Translations under genes and position numbers: made by a program
The notes under the pieces: generated by a model
What the model was told of the DNA's origin: nothing
What the model saw: only the letters and a program-made list of their open reading frames with translations
Database searches by the model: none
Shown: one piece after another, positions 5,635-6,335 of the stretch
How positions within the stretch are numbered: the stretch's first letter is position 1
How the letters are laid out: each line of letters starts with the position of its first letter
NCBI GenBank assembly: GCA_903896915.1
Contig: CAITZN010000680.1
Span: forward strand, 1 to 6,335
DNA: 6,335 bases
Origin: an uncultured bacterium
Lineage (GTDB): Bacteria > Desulfobacterota > Desulfobulbia > Desulfobulbales > Desulfobulbaceae
Direction of reading: 5' to 3'

Positions 5635-6117
5635 ATGAAAATTATCTCAGGCGGGCAGACGGGTGCCGATCAGGCGGCCCTTGATGCGGCCATAGCCCTT
5701 AAAATCTCTTATGGCGGCTGGCTGCCCAAGGGGAGGAAAACCGAAAATGGCCCCCTGGCGCCGCGGTATGCTCTGAGGGAGCTCAAGTCTGCCCGATACC
5801 GAGACCGCACTGAAAAAAATATTCTGACTGCCGATGGCACCCTGATTTTTTCATTCGGCCCGCTTACGGGTGGATCGGCGTTGACCGAGGCCCTGGCAAT
5901 CCGGCATGACCGTCCCTTCTTGCACATCGATTTTGAACTGGTCGACCGCCTGCAAGCTGCTGTTCTGGTCGAAACCTGGCTTCAGGCCATGCAGGTTGCA
6001 ACCGTAAATGTTGCCGGTCCCAGGGCCAGTTCCGAGCCGCGAATCTACGAAACTGTCTATGCACTGCTGACCGGGATCCGTTGGCCCCAAGCAAACGATG
6101 CATCTGGTGCATTATAA
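5635..6117 (+). CDS. YpsA-like SLOG-fold protein (putative molybdenum carrier family)
   Basis: This 160-residue cytoplasmic protein belongs to the Rossmann-like family annotated as putative molybdenum carrier (cpYpsA), part of the SLOG superfamily thought to bind nucleotide-derived ligands. Visible signatures are the N-terminal phosphate-binding strand and loop KIISGGQTGADQAALDAA (2-19), GGWLPKGRKTENGP (27-40), RTEKNILTADGTLIFSFG (58-75) and the second glycine loop GPLTGGSALT (75-84). The last ten residues look poorly conserved. The name reflects one structural observation; a physiological role in molybdenum transport is not established. ATG 5635 matches the family start, although there is no Shine-Dalgarno sequence. 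A + strand frame (5435-5638) ends with TGA overlapping this ATG, but I do not regard that frame as a proven gene. recC begins 60 bases downstream. Confidence 0.9.
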   Translation: MKIISGGQTGADQAALDAAIALKISYGGWLPKGRKTENGPLAPRYALRELKSARYRDRTEKNILTADGTLIFSFGPLTGGSALTEALAIRHDRPFLHIDFELVDRLQAAVLVETWLQAMQVATVNVAGPRASSEPRIYETVYALLTGIRWPQANDASGAL

Positions 6118-6166
6118 GTTCCACCCCCTTGCCGAACAGTCAGCGCCCCGAAACCAACCTTTTTGT

Positions 6167-6172
6167 AGGAGA
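6167..6172 (+). promoter_or_regulatory. Ribosome binding site deciding the recC TTG start
   Basis: AGGAGA lies 5 bases before TTG 6178. The first residues after that codon (FLHQSNRLE) match the RecC N-terminus, so the TTG is well supported as the start. Confidence 0.75.
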
Positions 6173-6177
6173 CGCCC

Positions 6178-6335
6178 TTGTTTCTTCATCAGTCCAACCG
6201 GCTGGAGCACCTTTTTGAACAGCTGTGCGCCGTCATGCGGGAGCCGTTGGACGATCCCTTGGTGCCGGAGATCATCGTCGTGCACAATCAGGGCATGGCG
6301 CAATGGGTCGCGCAGCAGATTGCCTTTGTCACCGG
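6178..6335 (+). CDS. recC: Exodeoxyribonuclease V gamma subunit RecC, N-terminus (partial)
   Basis: The first 52 codons of a gene cut by the window edge are visible. The translation MFLHQSNRLEHLFEQLCAVM continues through REPLDDPLVPEIIVVHNQGM to AQWVAQQIAF. This matches the start of RecC, which typically reads SNRLExLxxxL, then PxxPExVVVQSxGMxxWL. RecC is the Chi-scanning subunit of RecBCD, the helicase-nuclease that processes double-strand DNA breaks and degrades linear foreign DNA. The start is TTG with a good Shine-Dalgarno sequence. recB and recD would be expected beyond the window. Nothing can be said about the integrity of the rest of the gene. Confidence 0.88.
   Translation, partial: MFLHQSNRLEHLFEQLCAVMREPLDDPLVPEIIVVHNQGMAQWVAQQIAFVT

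Overview
The window looks like an ordinary housekeeping stretch of a bacterial chromosome, around 50% G+C by eye. The gene set points to a Gram-negative bacterium: seryl-tRNA synthetase, a TatC-family protein, a TudS/DUF523 protein, FtsB, a family-4-like uracil-DNA glycosylase, a Tat-exported MepK/YcbK-type murein endopeptidase, a YpsA-like protein and the start of RecC. The mixture and the protein sequences remind me most of Desulfobacterota (Desulfobulbales or Desulfuromonadales-like), but that placement is inference. There are no RNA genes, insertion sequences, CRISPR arrays or prophage genes that I can support.

Layout: the last 14 codons of a + strand gene (1-45) meet serS (minus, 85-1356) at a hairpin. 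After a 199-bp intergenic region comes tatC (+, 1556-2294), which is broken into two frames at or near a run of nine T residues. It converges on a DUF523/TudS-like gene (minus, 2352-2768). That gene diverges from ftsB (+, 2808-3134), and ftsB is followed by a divergent family-4-type uracil-DNA glycosylase (+, 3244-4113). Next are two minus-strand genes, a 64-residue orphan protein (4211-4405) and the murein endopeptidase (4584-5195), the latter with a near-consensus sigma-70 promoter. Region 5196-5634 is gene-poor and holds that promoter, a small palindrome and an uncertain minus-strand ORF. The right end is + strand: a YpsA-like SLOG-fold protein (5635-6117) and the first 52 codons of recC (6178 to the window edge).

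The genes act in different processes: translation, protein export, division, DNA repair and cell-wall remodelling. The one functional link inside the window is that the MepK-like enzyme carries a clear twin-arginine signal, and a TatC-family translocase gene lies about 3 kb away. That TatC copy is unusual twice over: its frame is broken at T9, a possible slippage site, and it lacks the conserved Phe and Glu of the signal-binding cytoplasmic loop. I see no strong case for a wholly new system. The tatC locus, the glycosylase with an altered motif 1 and the shortened DUF523 protein are the parts most worth checking.
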